64,000 bases of DNA from Phycisphaerae bacterium. GTDB taxonomy: Bacteria > Planctomycetota > Phycisphaerae > Sedimentisphaerales > UBA12454. The translations under genes were made by a program, and so were the position numbers. The stretch's first letter is position 1. The number at the start of each line of letters is the position of its first letter. The notes below the pieces were generated by a model. It was given only the letters and a program-made list of their open reading frames with translations. It was not told where the DNA came from and searched no databases. Of the stretch, positions 52,488 to 61,646 are shown piece after piece. The DNA is taken from contig JBAZHC010000002.1 of the NCBI GenBank assembly GCA_041652575.1, positions 124,001 to 188,000 on the forward strand. Direction: 5' to 3'.

Positions 52488-54213
52488 TTAGTTCGGCTTT
52501 AAGTTTCTCAATCAATTGTGATATTTTTTCTTTTACCTGTCCAAGGGGGACTTTTGTAATTTCTTTTTCGCTGCGGAGTTTAATTTCGGCATTATTTTCA
52601 GCGAGGGATTTGGCGCCGATTGTTATTCGAACCGGTATCCCGATAAGGTCGGCGTCCTTGAATTTGACTCCGCCGCGGGCGTCCCTGTCGTCGAGCAGCA
52701 CATCAACGCCGGCGTCAGTAAGTTCGTTATAAATTTTTTCAGCGGCAGCGGAAATTTCTTCGGCGTTGCCGGCCGGTGTGATAATGACCTCGAAAGGCGC
52801 GATGCTTATAGGCCAGATAATGCCGTCACTGTCGTGAGATATTTCAATGGCGGAAGCGACGATTCTGTTTATACCGATGCCGTAACAGCCCATTATGCAG
52901 GGCTTTTCGGTGCTGTCCTTATCGAGGAATTTTGCTCCGAGCTTTGCGCTGTATTTGATGCCGAGCTTGAATACCTGTCCGACTTCGATACCTCTTTTAA
53001 AGATTAATTTTTTGCCTTTGTATGTATCGCTTTCGACTGCGTTTCGTATGTCGGCGATTATTACGTTTTTACCTTCGAGCGGGAAATCCCGGCCGGGCAC
53101 GACATTTCTTATATGATAGTCTGTTTTATTGGCGCCCGTTATGCCGGCTTCGATTGTAAGAACTGAATGGTCTATAATAAGTCTGTTAATTTTTTGAGTA
53201 ATGCCGACAGGGCCGGCGAAGCCGACTTCGGCGCCGGTAAGATTTTTAATAGTCTCTTCATCCGCAAGTTCGATGGATTTGCCGACGGCGCAACGCAATT
53301 TTTCAGGATTGATTTCAAAATCTCCCCTGACAAGGGCAAGAATTAATTCGGTTCCCGATTTGTAAACGAGCGTCTTGATAAGGTCTTTGGCGTCTGCTTT
53401 TAAAAACGCGCAGATTTCATCTATGGTTTTCCGGTTTGGAGTGTGAATTTCCTCGACAGGTTTGTGATTTTTATTTTCTGTTTTCGCGGGCAGGGGGTCA
53501 ACCGGTGCTTTTTCGATATTCGCCGCGTAGCTGCCGTCTTCGGTCTGGACGATAATGTCTTCGCCGGAATCGCAGGGGATTGTGAACTGATGAGAGCCGC
53601 TGCCGCCCATTTCGCCGGACTCGGCCTCGACAATTACATACTTGAGGCCGCATCGTGAGAATATTCTTTTATATGTTTCGTACATCACTTTATAAGTTTC
53701 GTCGAGACTTTCATTATCAAAGTGAAAACTATAAGCGTCTTTCATTATAAATTCACGGCTTCGCAATACGCCGAACCGCGGCCTGAACTCATCTCTGAAC
53801 TTGAAGCTGATTTGATAGAGATTGACCGGCATCTGTTTATAGGAATTTATTTCTCCTGCGGCAAGGCTCGTAACGACTTCTTCGGCGGTGGGGGCAAGGA
53901 CGTTTTCCCTGCCGTGGCGGTCGGTAAAGTGCGCCATTGTCGGGCCGTAGTCGATGTTTCTGCCGGTCTGCTGCCACAGTTCCATCGGCTGGACGGAGGG
54001 CATCAGGATTTCCTGAGCGCCGCTTTTGTCCATTTCCTTACGGACGATATTTATAACCTTTTTCAATGTCCGCCAGCCTATCGGCAGATAGGTATATGTT
54101 CCGCTGGCGAGTTTCCGCATCAAACCTGCGCGAAGCATCAACTGATGGCTCGAAATCTCGGCATCTGATGGAACTTCTTTAACGGTCGGGATTAAAGTCT
54201 TGCTGTATCTCAT
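52474..54213 (-). CDS. proS: Prolyl-tRNA synthetase
   Basis: A 579-residue cytosolic class II synthetase of the bacterial type, with an inserted editing domain between motifs 2 and 3 (about 225-385, EEIHTPNRKTIDEICAFLKADAKDLIKTLVY). TGRNIDYGPTMAHFTDRHGRENVLAPTAEE, FKFRDEFRPRFGVLRSREFIMKDAYSF and MGCYGIGINRIVASAIE are the class II motifs. The C-terminal anticodon domain ends with the DUF4416 overlap. Confidence 0.97.
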   Translation of the reverse strand: MRYSKTLIPTVKEVPSDAEISSHQLMLRAGLMRKLASGTYTYLPIGWRTLKKVINIVRKEMDKSGAQEILMPSVQPMELWQQTGRNIDYGPTMAHFTDRHGRENVLAPTAEEVVTSLAAGEINSYKQMPVNLYQISFKFRDEFRPRFGVLRSREFIMKDAYSFHFDNESLDETYKVMYETYKRIFSRCGLKYVIVEAESGEMGGSGSHQFTIPCDSGEDIIVQTEDGSYAANIEKAPVDPLPAKTENKNHKPVEEIHTPNRKTIDEICAFLKADAKDLIKTLVYKSGTELILALVRGDFEINPEKLRCAVGKSIELADEETIKNLTGAEVGFAGPVGITQKINRLIIDHSVLTIEAGITGANKTDYHIRNVVPGRDFPLEGKNVIIADIRNAVESDTYKGKKLIFKRGIEVGQVFKLGIKYSAKLGAKFLDKDSTEKPCIMGCYGIGINRIVASAIEISHDSDGIIWPISIAPFEVIITPAGNAEEISAAAEKIYNELTDAGVDVLLDDRDARGGVKFKDADLIGIPVRITIGAKSLAENNAEIKLRSEKEITKVPLGQVKEKISQLIEKLKAELNVDA

Positions 54214-54336
54214 GTTTTTCCCTGATTCTTCAATTTTCTCCAGTTTAACGTAACTGCTTGTTATTAAACAAATTTATATCCTTAAAAGGCGCGTTTTGCA
54301 AGATAAACTTTAGCCTGCAAGTTTTCTTAAAACCTT

Positions 54337-54364
54337 TTGACAGCGACTCTTACTTTGGTATAAT
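54337..54364 (+). promoter_or_regulatory. Consensus sigma70-type promoter of the TPR lipoprotein-lspA pair
   Basis: TTGACA (54337-54342), a 16-nt spacer and TATAAT (54359-54364), both boxes perfect. It lies about 55 nt upstream of the TPR lipoprotein start. Confidence 0.75.
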
Positions 54365-54418
54365 TCCCGCATGGGATTTAATTTTGACAGGATAAGTAGC
54401 TTATGAAAGGATTTATTC

Positions 54419-55414
54419 ATGCCTGAAAAGCTCAAGTTTATCGCTATAAGGCTATTTTTTTGGGGAATTTGCGCCGTTATTTTTTCAGGCTGCCAGGAAG
54501 CGCAGAAAAAAGATGACAAATCGGTCGCCCTTTATGTCGATGCGATAACACTCAGTGAGACAAACGAACCTGACCAGGCGATAGTCAAATTACAGCAGGC
54601 GGTGGCGGAGAATCCCAAATTTGCCCTTGCCTATTCGCTTATGGGAAATATTTACCTTCAGCAGAATATGTATCCGGAAGGCGCGGAGGCATATCAAATA
54701 GCCACAGAGCTTAATCCATGGTCGTTCGACGATTTCTGCAATCTTGGCAGGGCGTATCGGCTGATGGAAGATTACACCTCCGCGGCACAGGCTTACTCAA
54801 AGGCCTGTTCTCTTGACTCGCAGAATACTTCGGCCCTGTGCAGTGCGGCGGGTGCTTATTACAAAATCGGCGATTACGAATCTGCGCTTCAGTTCGGCAA
54901 ATCCGCCAAGGACCTCGACCCGACCGACAGCGAAATCGAAAAACTGATGGGCGATATATACACCGCTCGCAAAGACAACGAAATGGCTGTCGAATCGTAC
55001 AAAAAGGCTCTCGATCTCGATGCCAACGACCCGAATATAATGTTTTCTCTTGCCGCGGCGTATATACAGACATCAAGACTCGATGAAGCGAGGAAACTGC
55101 TCGAAACAGTTGTTACGATGCAGCCGAACAACGCTCTTGCCTTCAGACATCTCGGCTATGTATATCTTAAGCTGAGGGAAATTGATCTTGCTGCGCAGCA
55201 ATATGAAAAAGCCGTTGAGATAAGTCCCGGCGACTGGCGGGCACATAAGGGAATCGGCGTTGCCTATATGATGAAATACAGAGTAATGAAAAGTTTCGAT
55301 AATCCCGACGCGAACGATTATAAACAGAAGGCGCTTGCTCACTGGAGCAAATCGCTTGATTTAAATCCTTCGCAGGATAATCTCCTGAAATTATACAGAA
55401 AATACGTAAAATAG
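54419..55414 (+). CDS. TPR-repeat lipoprotein
   Basis: A 331-residue protein with a lipoprotein signal (LFFWGICAVIFSGC, lipobox FSGC) and about seven tetratricopeptide repeats, e.g. ALAYSLMGNIYLQQNMYPEGAEAYQIA, SALCSAAGAYYKIGDYESALQFG and LAFRHLGYVYLKLREIDLAAQQYEKA. It is probably an envelope assembly or scaffold protein. lspA, encoding the signal peptidase that processes lipoproteins, follows 9 nt later and should share its transcript. Confidence 0.88.
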   Translation: MPEKLKFIAIRLFFWGICAVIFSGCQEAQKKDDKSVALYVDAITLSETNEPDQAIVKLQQAVAENPKFALAYSLMGNIYLQQNMYPEGAEAYQIATELNPWSFDDFCNLGRAYRLMEDYTSAAQAYSKACSLDSQNTSALCSAAGAYYKIGDYESALQFGKSAKDLDPTDSEIEKLMGDIYTARKDNEMAVESYKKALDLDANDPNIMFSLAAAYIQTSRLDEARKLLETVVTMQPNNALAFRHLGYVYLKLREIDLAAQQYEKAVEISPGDWRAHKGIGVAYMMKYRVMKSFDNPDANDYKQKALAHWSKSLDLNPSQDNLLKLYRKYVK

Positions 55415-55423
55415 AGGTACGGT

Positions 55424-55987
55424 TTGGCCGGAATTTCTGACAAATGCAGCCGATCCTGCATCTTAAGCAGGGAATTAAGCGTTCCTTCGGCGCATTTACT
55501 TTTCTGGCCCGTTTTTATAATCGGTCTTGCCGCGGATTTATGGACCAAATCTGCAATCTTCAACTGGCTCAGTTCTCTCGCTCCCCAGCGTTATGATATT
55601 ATTAAAGGTTTTTTTCAGCTTGTACTCGTTGAGAACCGCGGCGCCGCGTGGGGAATAGCCGCCGGCAAAACTATGACGCTGATAGTTCTTTCAGTTACAG
55701 CGATTGTAGTGGTATTTTCTATTTTCCTGTTCGGCAGAAAACTGCAGATGCTTGTTGTTCTTGCGCTGGGTTTATTCGCGGCAGGTATCTGCGGCAATTT
55801 ATACGACAGAATTTTCAACGACGGCAGCGTGCGCGACTTTTTGGATTTTTATTACGGCGAATGGCATTTCCCTGCGTTTAATATTGCCGATTCGATGCTT
55901 ACAATAGCGGTATTTTTTTTAATCCTGACGACAATTTTTACCCCCAAACCGCAAACAGATGTCACAAATTCTGATTCTGCCGCCTAA
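55424..55987 (+). CDS. lspA: Lipoprotein signal peptidase (SPase II)
   Basis: An inner-membrane aspartic protease cleaving prolipoproteins. VENRGAAWGI, GNLYDRIFNDGSVRDFLDFY and FNIADSMLTIAV are the conserved blocks; the catalytic Asp pair lies in NLYDR and NIADS. The N-terminal 25 residues are polar and unusual before the first helix, and the whole is 187 residues versus about 160-170 in most species. The TTG start is supported by GAGGT 6 nt upstream. It is cotranscribed with the TPR lipoprotein. Confidence 0.93.
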   Translation: MAGISDKCSRSCILSRELSVPSAHLLFWPVFIIGLAADLWTKSAIFNWLSSLAPQRYDIIKGFFQLVLVENRGAAWGIAAGKTMTLIVLSVTAIVVVFSIFLFGRKLQMLVVLALGLFAAGICGNLYDRIFNDGSVRDFLDFYYGEWHFPAFNIADSMLTIAVFFLILTTIFTPKPQTDVTNSDSAA

Positions 55988-55990
55988 ACC

Positions 55991-56383
55991 CTACATTTTC
56001 TCGAATACATGTTCGGCCACATAGAGCGGCACATCCGAGGCGGCGGCTATAGCGATAGCATCGCTGGGGCGTGAATCAACTTCCACTTTTTTGCCGTTGA
56101 CGCTAAGATGAATTGTCGCGTAATAGGTATGGTTTTTCAGGTCGCTTACCACGACCTTCTCGATATTGGCGCCCAGCGATTCAATTACATTGCCCAGCAA
56201 ATCGTGCGTTAAAGGCCTGATGGTCGTTATGCCTTTCAGCCTTCGGTCGATAGCCATTATTTCAACAATGCCGATTACTATCGGCAGGGTGCGTGTACCA
56301 TTTTTTTCCTTGAGGACAATAACCTGCTGCTCGCAGGTCTCGTCAATAATTATCCGGGACAATTCTACTTTAATTTCAGCCAC
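55991..56383 (-). CDS. Bifunctional nuclease family protein (DUF151)
   Basis: A 130-residue protein of the DUF151/BFN family. VIVLKEKNGTRTLPIVIGIVEIMAID, ITTIRPLTHDLLGNVIESLGANIEKVVV and DSRPSDAIAIAAASDVPLYVAEHVFE are the signature blocks. Some members have RNase/DNase activity. The start is GTG, lying in the GTGGCT of a dispersed repeat with AAGGA upstream. Convergent with lspA. Confidence 0.88.
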   Translation of the reverse strand: MAEIKVELSRIIIDETCEQQVIVLKEKNGTRTLPIVIGIVEIMAIDRRLKGITTIRPLTHDLLGNVIESLGANIEKVVVSDLKNHTYYATIHLSVNGKKVEVDSRPSDAIAIAAASDVPLYVAEHVFEKM

Positions 56384-56474
56384 AGAGTTTTTTCCTTTTA
56401 TTTTTAGCCACAGAGCTCACAGAGCCCACAGAGAAAATTATTATAGCCACAGAGAACACAGAGTTCACAGAGAA
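56378..56474 (-). repeat. Cluster of three GTGGCTA-family repeats
   Basis: Three copies on the minus strand: a short one at 56378-56387 that contains the GTG start of the DUF151 gene (CTCTGTGGCT), and longer ones at 56405-56434 and 56444-56474. They fill nearly the whole gap before the DUF151 gene. Confidence 0.75.
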
Positions 56475-56486
56475 TTTAGAAATTAA

Positions 56487-56825
56487 TTAATCAATATTTC
56501 TATCTTTTCCAAACCCAAAAGACTTATTATGTTCCTCTGTTTCATCTGGGGTTAAAAAAGCCATCATTGTTGAACGTAGTGTTTCGGCAAGGATTAACAA
56601 ATCTGCCCCAGGGGTCGAATCTATAATTTCCGGAAAATTTTCTACAGGTTTGCCGTGGGTTGTTTGTGTAAAATCTTTAAAGAGTTTTTTCAATAAATCA
56701 ACAGAGAGCTTTCCTGGTGTTATACCGATTGAAACAATCTGCCTTAGCCCGATACAAAAACCTTCTAACTGAGCAGCCAGCATAAATGTTCCTGATCGTT
56801 TAATCGGACTTTCTTTTTCATCCAT
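56487..56825 (-). CDS. Small hypothetical protein
   Basis: Not recognised. The 112-residue soluble protein has a helical pattern (FMLAAQLEGFCIGLRQIVSIGI, LLKKLFKDFTQTTHG, DLLILAETLRSTMMAFL). GGAG lies 9 nt before the ATG. It lies between two blocks of GTGGCTA repeats, so it may be a small mobile or lineage-specific gene. Confidence 0.6.
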   Translation of the reverse strand: MDEKESPIKRSGTFMLAAQLEGFCIGLRQIVSIGITPGKLSVDLLKKLFKDFTQTTHGKPVENFPEIIDSTPGADLLILAETLRSTMMAFLTPDETEEHNKSFGFGKDRNID

Positions 56826-56872
56826 ATCTATTCTCCAATAATTTTTTTAATAAAACTATTATTTTTTTACTT

Positions 56873-56893
56873 GTCTCTGTGTTCTCTGTGGCT
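56873..56893 (-). repeat. GTGGCTA-family repeat
   Basis: GTCTCTGTGTTCTCTGTGGC followed by T, ending 1-2 bases from the stop of the GxxExxY gene. It is between two small genes. Confidence 0.65.
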
Positions 56894-56894
56894 G

Positions 56895-57260
56895 TCATAG
56901 GGAGACCCTTTTTACGCCATCAATCAATCTCTTTTCTCCGAAGTTAATAATCAATCCTCTTTTAAGGCTTGTTGCTTTGAGATATGAAAGAGTCTGAGCC
57001 AAAGCCACTTCCGGCATTTTTGACAGAGATTTTATTTCTACAACGACTTCATTTTCTACAAGCAGGTCAAGTTTTTGGCCCTTGAGAATATGCCCTTTAT
57101 AAAAGAGGTCGCATTCAACCTGTTTCCTATATTTTATGCCCCTCAGGCCAAATTCAAAGCACAAGGCTTCTTCATAAATGGATTCGAGCAATCCCGGCCC
57201 AAGTATATCGTGCACCTCTATTGCGGCCCCAATAATTTTTGCCGTTAGTTCATCACTCAT
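56895..57260 (-). CDS. GxxExxY protein (PD-(D/E)XK-like)
   Basis: A 121-residue protein with GLLESIYEEAL (GxxExxY), YRKQVECDLFYKGHILKGQKLDLLVENEVVVEIKS (acidic and Lys residues arranged as in PD-(D/E)XK nucleases) and LAQTLSYLKATSLKRGLIINFG. These proteins are abundant, often repeated, and proposed to be nuclease-like with no proven role. Its Shine-Dalgarno AGAGGG sits in a GTGGCTA repeat. Confidence 0.88.
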   Translation of the reverse strand: MSDELTAKIIGAAIEVHDILGPGLLESIYEEALCFEFGLRGIKYRKQVECDLFYKGHILKGQKLDLLVENEVVVEIKSLSKMPEVALAQTLSYLKATSLKRGLIINFGEKRLIDGVKRVSL

Positions 57261-57267
57261 ATATATA

Positions 57268-57341
57268 CCCTCTGTGTCCTCTGTGAGCTCTGTGGCTAAA
57301 TATTATTTATATCTCTGTGTTCTCTGTGAGCTCTGTGGCTA
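57268..57341 (-). repeat. Two GTGGCTA-family repeats around the valS stop and GxxExxY start
   Basis: Copies at 57268-57298 and 57312-57341, both in minus orientation. The right one begins TAGCCACAGAGCTCACAGAG and its TAG is the valS stop codon. The left one ends ACACAGAGGGT, which supplies the Shine-Dalgarno of the next gene. Confidence 0.75.
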
Positions 57342-60047
57342 CTTCAGTTCCGCTAAATTTTTCTCTATCGCATCGAGCTGCTGCTGCAATTCGGCAAGTC
57401 TCTGTTTTGTCTGTTCGACAACTTCCGGCTTTGCTCTCGATATAAAGTTTTCATTGCCTAATTTCGCCTGGTTCGATTTCACGCCGGCAAGGATTTCGGC
57501 TTTCTGCTTTTCAAGTCTTTTTCTTTCCGCTTCAGCGTCAATCAGACCCTGAACAAATATCTGAATCTGTTCGACGACCGCGGCGGCGGCATTGTCCGGC
57601 TTCGCTTCGTTCGGCGACGCTGTGAATTTATCGAGACCTGCCCGGTCGCAGATTAAATCGGCGTTGTCATTGATGATTTTTGAAATTTCAGCCGGTGCGT
57701 TTGCCGATGCTGTCAGTTTTTTACTCGGCGGTACAGTGTATTTATTCCTGATTTCACGTATCGCCCGAACAATATCCTGCACAGTCGTTATTCGGCTTTC
57801 AATTTCCGGCTCAATAAAATCATCTAAATCCTTCGGCCAGTCGGCGATAATCAGCGCATCTGCCGCTTTAAGTTCTATAAGACCTTTAAGCCCTCTTTTC
57901 GGCGCGATTTCGTTAAGCTTCTGGAATATGCCTTCCGTTATAAACGGCACAAACGGATGAAGCAGCCGAAGCGTCATATCAAGCACAAAGGCGAGAATAT
58001 TCTGTGCGGCGGCTTTGCCGGTTTCGTCTCTCATTCGTGCCTTGGACCATTCGAGATACCAGTCGCACAAGTCGTTCCAGAAAAAACGGTAAATCGACAT
58101 CAGCGGCTCGCTTACCTTGAAATCGTCGAGCATAGCCGTGACTTCTTTTACAGTCGCGGCCAGTCTGGACAGAATCCATTTATCCGTGATTGTCATTTTA
58201 TTTTTGTCGAAAGCATCGAAATCGATGCCTTCAAGATTCATCATAGCGAATCTCGATGCGTTCCAGAGTTTATTGCAGAAGTTCCTGCCGATATCGAATT
58301 TTTCGCTGATGTTTTTGCCCTGGGCGTCTTTTGTTACCGGCAGTTTCAAATCCTGGCTTTCGGTCGTCATCTGGCAAAGGCTGAACCTCATGGCATCGGC
58401 GCCGTAAGTTTCGATAATATCGATAGGGTCTATGCCGTTGCCTTTGCTCTTGCTCATTCTTTCGCCGTTGCCGTCGAGAATTGTCGGATGAATAAAGACG
58501 TCGTTGAACGGAACCTCGCCCATATTTTCCAGACCCATCATAACCATACGCGAAACCCAAAGCGTGATAATATCGCGGGCGGTAACAAGCGTATTTGTCG
58601 GGTAGTAGAATTTCAGTTCTTCCGTCTGCTCCGGCCAGCCGAGCGTGCTGTGCGGCCAAAGCGCAGAACTGAACCATGTATCGAGAACATCTCCGTCCTG
58701 CTGTAAATCTTTCGATTTGCATTTTTCGCATTGTGTCGGGTCTTCGATGCCGGTATTGTTATGTCCGCAATTCTGGCAGTACCAGATTGGAATGCGATGT
58801 CCCCACCAAAGCTGCCTGCTGATGCACCAGTCGCGGATGCCGTAGAGCCAATCGAGATAACTTCTGCCGAACCGTTCCGGATGAAATTTAATTTTGCCGC
58901 TCTCGACCGCTTTAATCGCTTCTTTGGCCAGGGGCTTGACGCTCACGAACCACTGATCGGAAAGATAAGGCTCAATTATATCGCCGCTGCGGTCAGAATG
59001 GCCGACTTCGTGCTCGTGCGGCTCGACTTTTTCGAGCAGACCCTGAGCCTTTAAGTCCTCGACGATAACTTTTCGAGCCTTGAATCTGTCGAGGCCGGCA
59101 TATTTTCCGCCGTTTTCGTTTATGTTGCCGTCAGGCGTCAATATGTTTATCATTTCAAGCTTGTTTCGCTGTCCGATTTCGTAGTCGTTCGGGTCGTGGG
59201 CGGGGGTTACCTTCAAAAAGCCTGTGCCTTCGCCGAGCTTGACGTAATCGTCAGCGATAACAGGAATCTGCCTGTCGGTGAGCGGCAGATGTACCATTTT
59301 GCCGACGAATTGCTTTGCCCGTTTATCCTTCGGATTTACCGCAACGGCTGTATCGCCGAGCATCGTTTCCGGCCGGGTTGTCGCAACCGTTACGAAACCG
59401 CCTCCATCGACAAGCGGATAATGTATATACCAGAAATTTCCCTGAATTGTTTTGTGAACTACTTCATCGTCTGAAACAGCCGTTTGCAGAACAGCGTCCC
59501 AGTTGACGAGTCTTTTGCCGCGGTAAATCAATCCTTTTTTAAAGAGATTTACGAAAGTGTGCCGAACGGCCTTTGCGCACATATCGTCAAGCGTAAAGCG
59601 TGTTCTTTCCCAGTCGCAGCTTGCTCCGATTCTTTTTAATTGTTCGAGTATTTTATTGCCGTATTGTTTTTTCCATTCCCAAATCATTTCGACGAGTTTT
59701 TCGCGTCCGATATCGTGGCGTGTCCGGCCTGTTTGGGCCTTGAGATTTTTTTCAACGACCGATTGCGTCGCGATACCGGCGTGGTCAGTGCCGGGCAGCC
59801 AGAGGGTATTGAAGCCCTGCATACGTTTGAAACGAATAAGGACGTCCTGAAGCGTGTTGTCGATTGCGTGGCCGAGGTGCAGAGCGCCGGTAACATTCGG
59901 CGGGGGGATTACGATTGTATAAGCGAGCCCTTTCCTGCCGCCTTTGGCCGGCGGCTCGGTATGAAAGTAATTGCCTTTCTCCCAAATTTGCTCGGAGAGA
60001 CGTTCGATTTGATTCGGTTCATATATCTTTGATAATTCTTCTGCCAT
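57339..60047 (-). CDS. valS: Valyl-tRNA synthetase
   Basis: A 902-residue class I synthetase. PPPNVTGALHLGHAIDN carries the HIGH-type motif, and GNGERMSKSKGNGIDP the KMSKS motif. YRGKRLVNWDAVLQTAVSDDEV and TRPETMLGDTAVAVNP are the editing-domain blocks. A C-terminal coiled coil (QIFVQGLIDAEAERKRLEKQKAEI, TKQRLAELQQQLDAIEKNLAELK) is typical of ValRS. The stop is provided by a dispersed repeat. Confidence 0.97.
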   Translation of the reverse strand: MAEELSKIYEPNQIERLSEQIWEKGNYFHTEPPAKGGRKGLAYTIVIPPPNVTGALHLGHAIDNTLQDVLIRFKRMQGFNTLWLPGTDHAGIATQSVVEKNLKAQTGRTRHDIGREKLVEMIWEWKKQYGNKILEQLKRIGASCDWERTRFTLDDMCAKAVRHTFVNLFKKGLIYRGKRLVNWDAVLQTAVSDDEVVHKTIQGNFWYIHYPLVDGGGFVTVATTRPETMLGDTAVAVNPKDKRAKQFVGKMVHLPLTDRQIPVIADDYVKLGEGTGFLKVTPAHDPNDYEIGQRNKLEMINILTPDGNINENGGKYAGLDRFKARKVIVEDLKAQGLLEKVEPHEHEVGHSDRSGDIIEPYLSDQWFVSVKPLAKEAIKAVESGKIKFHPERFGRSYLDWLYGIRDWCISRQLWWGHRIPIWYCQNCGHNNTGIEDPTQCEKCKSKDLQQDGDVLDTWFSSALWPHSTLGWPEQTEELKFYYPTNTLVTARDIITLWVSRMVMMGLENMGEVPFNDVFIHPTILDGNGERMSKSKGNGIDPIDIIETYGADAMRFSLCQMTTESQDLKLPVTKDAQGKNISEKFDIGRNFCNKLWNASRFAMMNLEGIDFDAFDKNKMTITDKWILSRLAATVKEVTAMLDDFKVSEPLMSIYRFFWNDLCDWYLEWSKARMRDETGKAAAQNILAFVLDMTLRLLHPFVPFITEGIFQKLNEIAPKRGLKGLIELKAADALIIADWPKDLDDFIEPEIESRITTVQDIVRAIREIRNKYTVPPSKKLTASANAPAEISKIINDNADLICDRAGLDKFTASPNEAKPDNAAAAVVEQIQIFVQGLIDAEAERKRLEKQKAEILAGVKSNQAKLGNENFISRAKPEVVEQTKQRLAELQQQLDAIEKNLAELK

Positions 60048-60158
60048 AACTATAGTCCAATTGTGTATTTATACCATTTAGCCGTAAAGATTTAAAAGGG
60101 TGATTCTAACAAAAAAGGATTATTTCCGCTAATTATTTTTTGGGTTAGTTTTTAAGGT

Positions 60159-60187
60159 TTGACGGTACGAAACCAGTATATTACAAT
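60159..60187 (+). promoter_or_regulatory. Sigma70-type promoter of the DUF1598-type gene
   Basis: TTGACG (60159-60164), a 17-nt spacer and TACAAT (60182-60187), about 47 nt before the start. Confidence 0.5.
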
Positions 60188-60233
60188 TTTCAGATGTTTT
60201 AAATCCCTATAGTGCAAAGGAGAGAAATGGGTT

Positions 60234-61529
60234 ATGAATGCAACTTACAAGATTTACACTAATCTTTTATTAATACTGGTCTGTTTTTTTTCTTTTTCAG
60301 CGTTTACCTTTGCGGAAGGGCCGGCACGGATTCATCCTTCAGGCAGCAAAGAGAAAATTTGTCTTTCGATGCGTGTTTTGTCGATTGAGGCCGAAAAAAA
60401 ACCGTTGAGCGATAAGGTTATGAAACTTGCCGGTATAGGCTGGCTGGAAGGATTCGTGATTGACTCGAATAATCACGACATAATTCTCATCGGGCGGTCT
60501 GTCCCGAATTGGCCGGCACTTCGTTTGGACGATTTAGCTGTCAGCATACGGAATATATGGCAGAGAGACTCTTATCCTTATTGTTCGCTGGATCCCCGTC
60601 CGCAGGATATAATGAATCTCAACCATCTTGCTTCCGGCTCGGGGGCTATAACAAGCGTAGAGCAAATGCACGAATTTTTTAAAAAGCTTCAGGATGCCTG
60701 GGGGCCTCAAACTGTTGTCGTTGGCGGCGTTCCCCGGAATTCCCGCCATGCGCATATAATGATTGATGCCGATTATCATATGAAAAAACTTTCGCAGGGC
60801 CTGATTGAGATTCCTCCAATTAGTTCCTGTCTTGATATTGTAATTGATGATGCCAAAAAAGGTATACATAGTACAGGGCAGGTTCCTGCTCTCGGTATGT
60901 CCATGTCGCGATTTTGGTTTCATATCGGCAACGATGAGCCTGCCTATCAGCAGGCCGATGAAATAGTATGTCTGGAGAAATGTTCGGTTGTGGTTTTAAC
61001 CGAGAAGCAAAGAATGGCCGCCGATGGAACGTTAAGCGACGATTATAATCAGGACGACCTGCAGGCGGGTATTTTCGCTCAGCAGTTGTCCGAGAATTTT
61101 CAGCAGGCGGCTATGCAGGTGCCGGAATACGCCGATTTGGAGAATATTTTCAGGCTTAATGCGATTCTTCAGGCTATGCGATTTTATGATGCCGCTGGCC
61201 GGGCGAATCTCAATCTTCGTTTTTATCTGAAGGAATACGTCTGTCAGGCGGATTATCCTATGCCGGATTCTCTGCCGGGGCTGGCCAATTTCAAGCAGGT
61301 CGAAGAGCAGTTTAATCAGGGGGCATTTGTTTATCAGTATGTACTTTTTCCTATGGCTTGCGGCGGTGTAAGTATGGAGATTAATGTTAGCGATAAACAA
61401 TTCGCAAAAACCGATACGGCTCAACTCAATCAGTTGCGCAGAACAGTACTCCAGACCAGACCTTCGCCGGATACTCTTTTCTGGCATTTCAAGGGACTCG
61501 ATGGCAAAAAATTGCGAGAATCCAGGTAA
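60234..61529 (+). CDS. Planctomycete DUF1598-type exported protein
   Basis: A 431-residue protein with a signal peptide (LLLILVCFFSFSAFTFA). Blocks such as LAGIGWLEGFVIDSNNHDIILIG, VVVGGVPRNSRHAHIMIDADYHMKKLSQGL, SRFWFHIGND and VVVLTEKQRMAADGTLSDD resemble the DUF1598 family of planctomycetes. Function unknown. Family call from memory of the motif pattern, not a search. Confidence 0.65.
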   Translation: MNATYKIYTNLLLILVCFFSFSAFTFAEGPARIHPSGSKEKICLSMRVLSIEAEKKPLSDKVMKLAGIGWLEGFVIDSNNHDIILIGRSVPNWPALRLDDLAVSIRNIWQRDSYPYCSLDPRPQDIMNLNHLASGSGAITSVEQMHEFFKKLQDAWGPQTVVVGGVPRNSRHAHIMIDADYHMKKLSQGLIEIPPISSCLDIVIDDAKKGIHSTGQVPALGMSMSRFWFHIGNDEPAYQQADEIVCLEKCSVVVLTEKQRMAADGTLSDDYNQDDLQAGIFAQQLSENFQQAAMQVPEYADLENIFRLNAILQAMRFYDAAGRANLNLRFYLKEYVCQADYPMPDSLPGLANFKQVEEQFNQGAFVYQYVLFPMACGGVSMEINVSDKQFAKTDTAQLNQLRRTVLQTRPSPDTLFWHFKGLDGKKLRESR

Positions 61530-61646
61530 ACGGCGGAAAGATTCTCATATTTTTCAGTCTGATTTTTATTCTTTTTTTGCTTTTTTTATGTCTCTTTGCT
61601 GTTAGAATTGCCTGTGTATGGGAGGATTAGTTAGCGAGAGAATTAT

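Noticed and set aside
56378..57341. CRISPR array from the repeated GTGGCTA units
   Set aside because: Spacing is irregular, there are no unique spacers of constant length, genes lie between copies and no cas genes are present.
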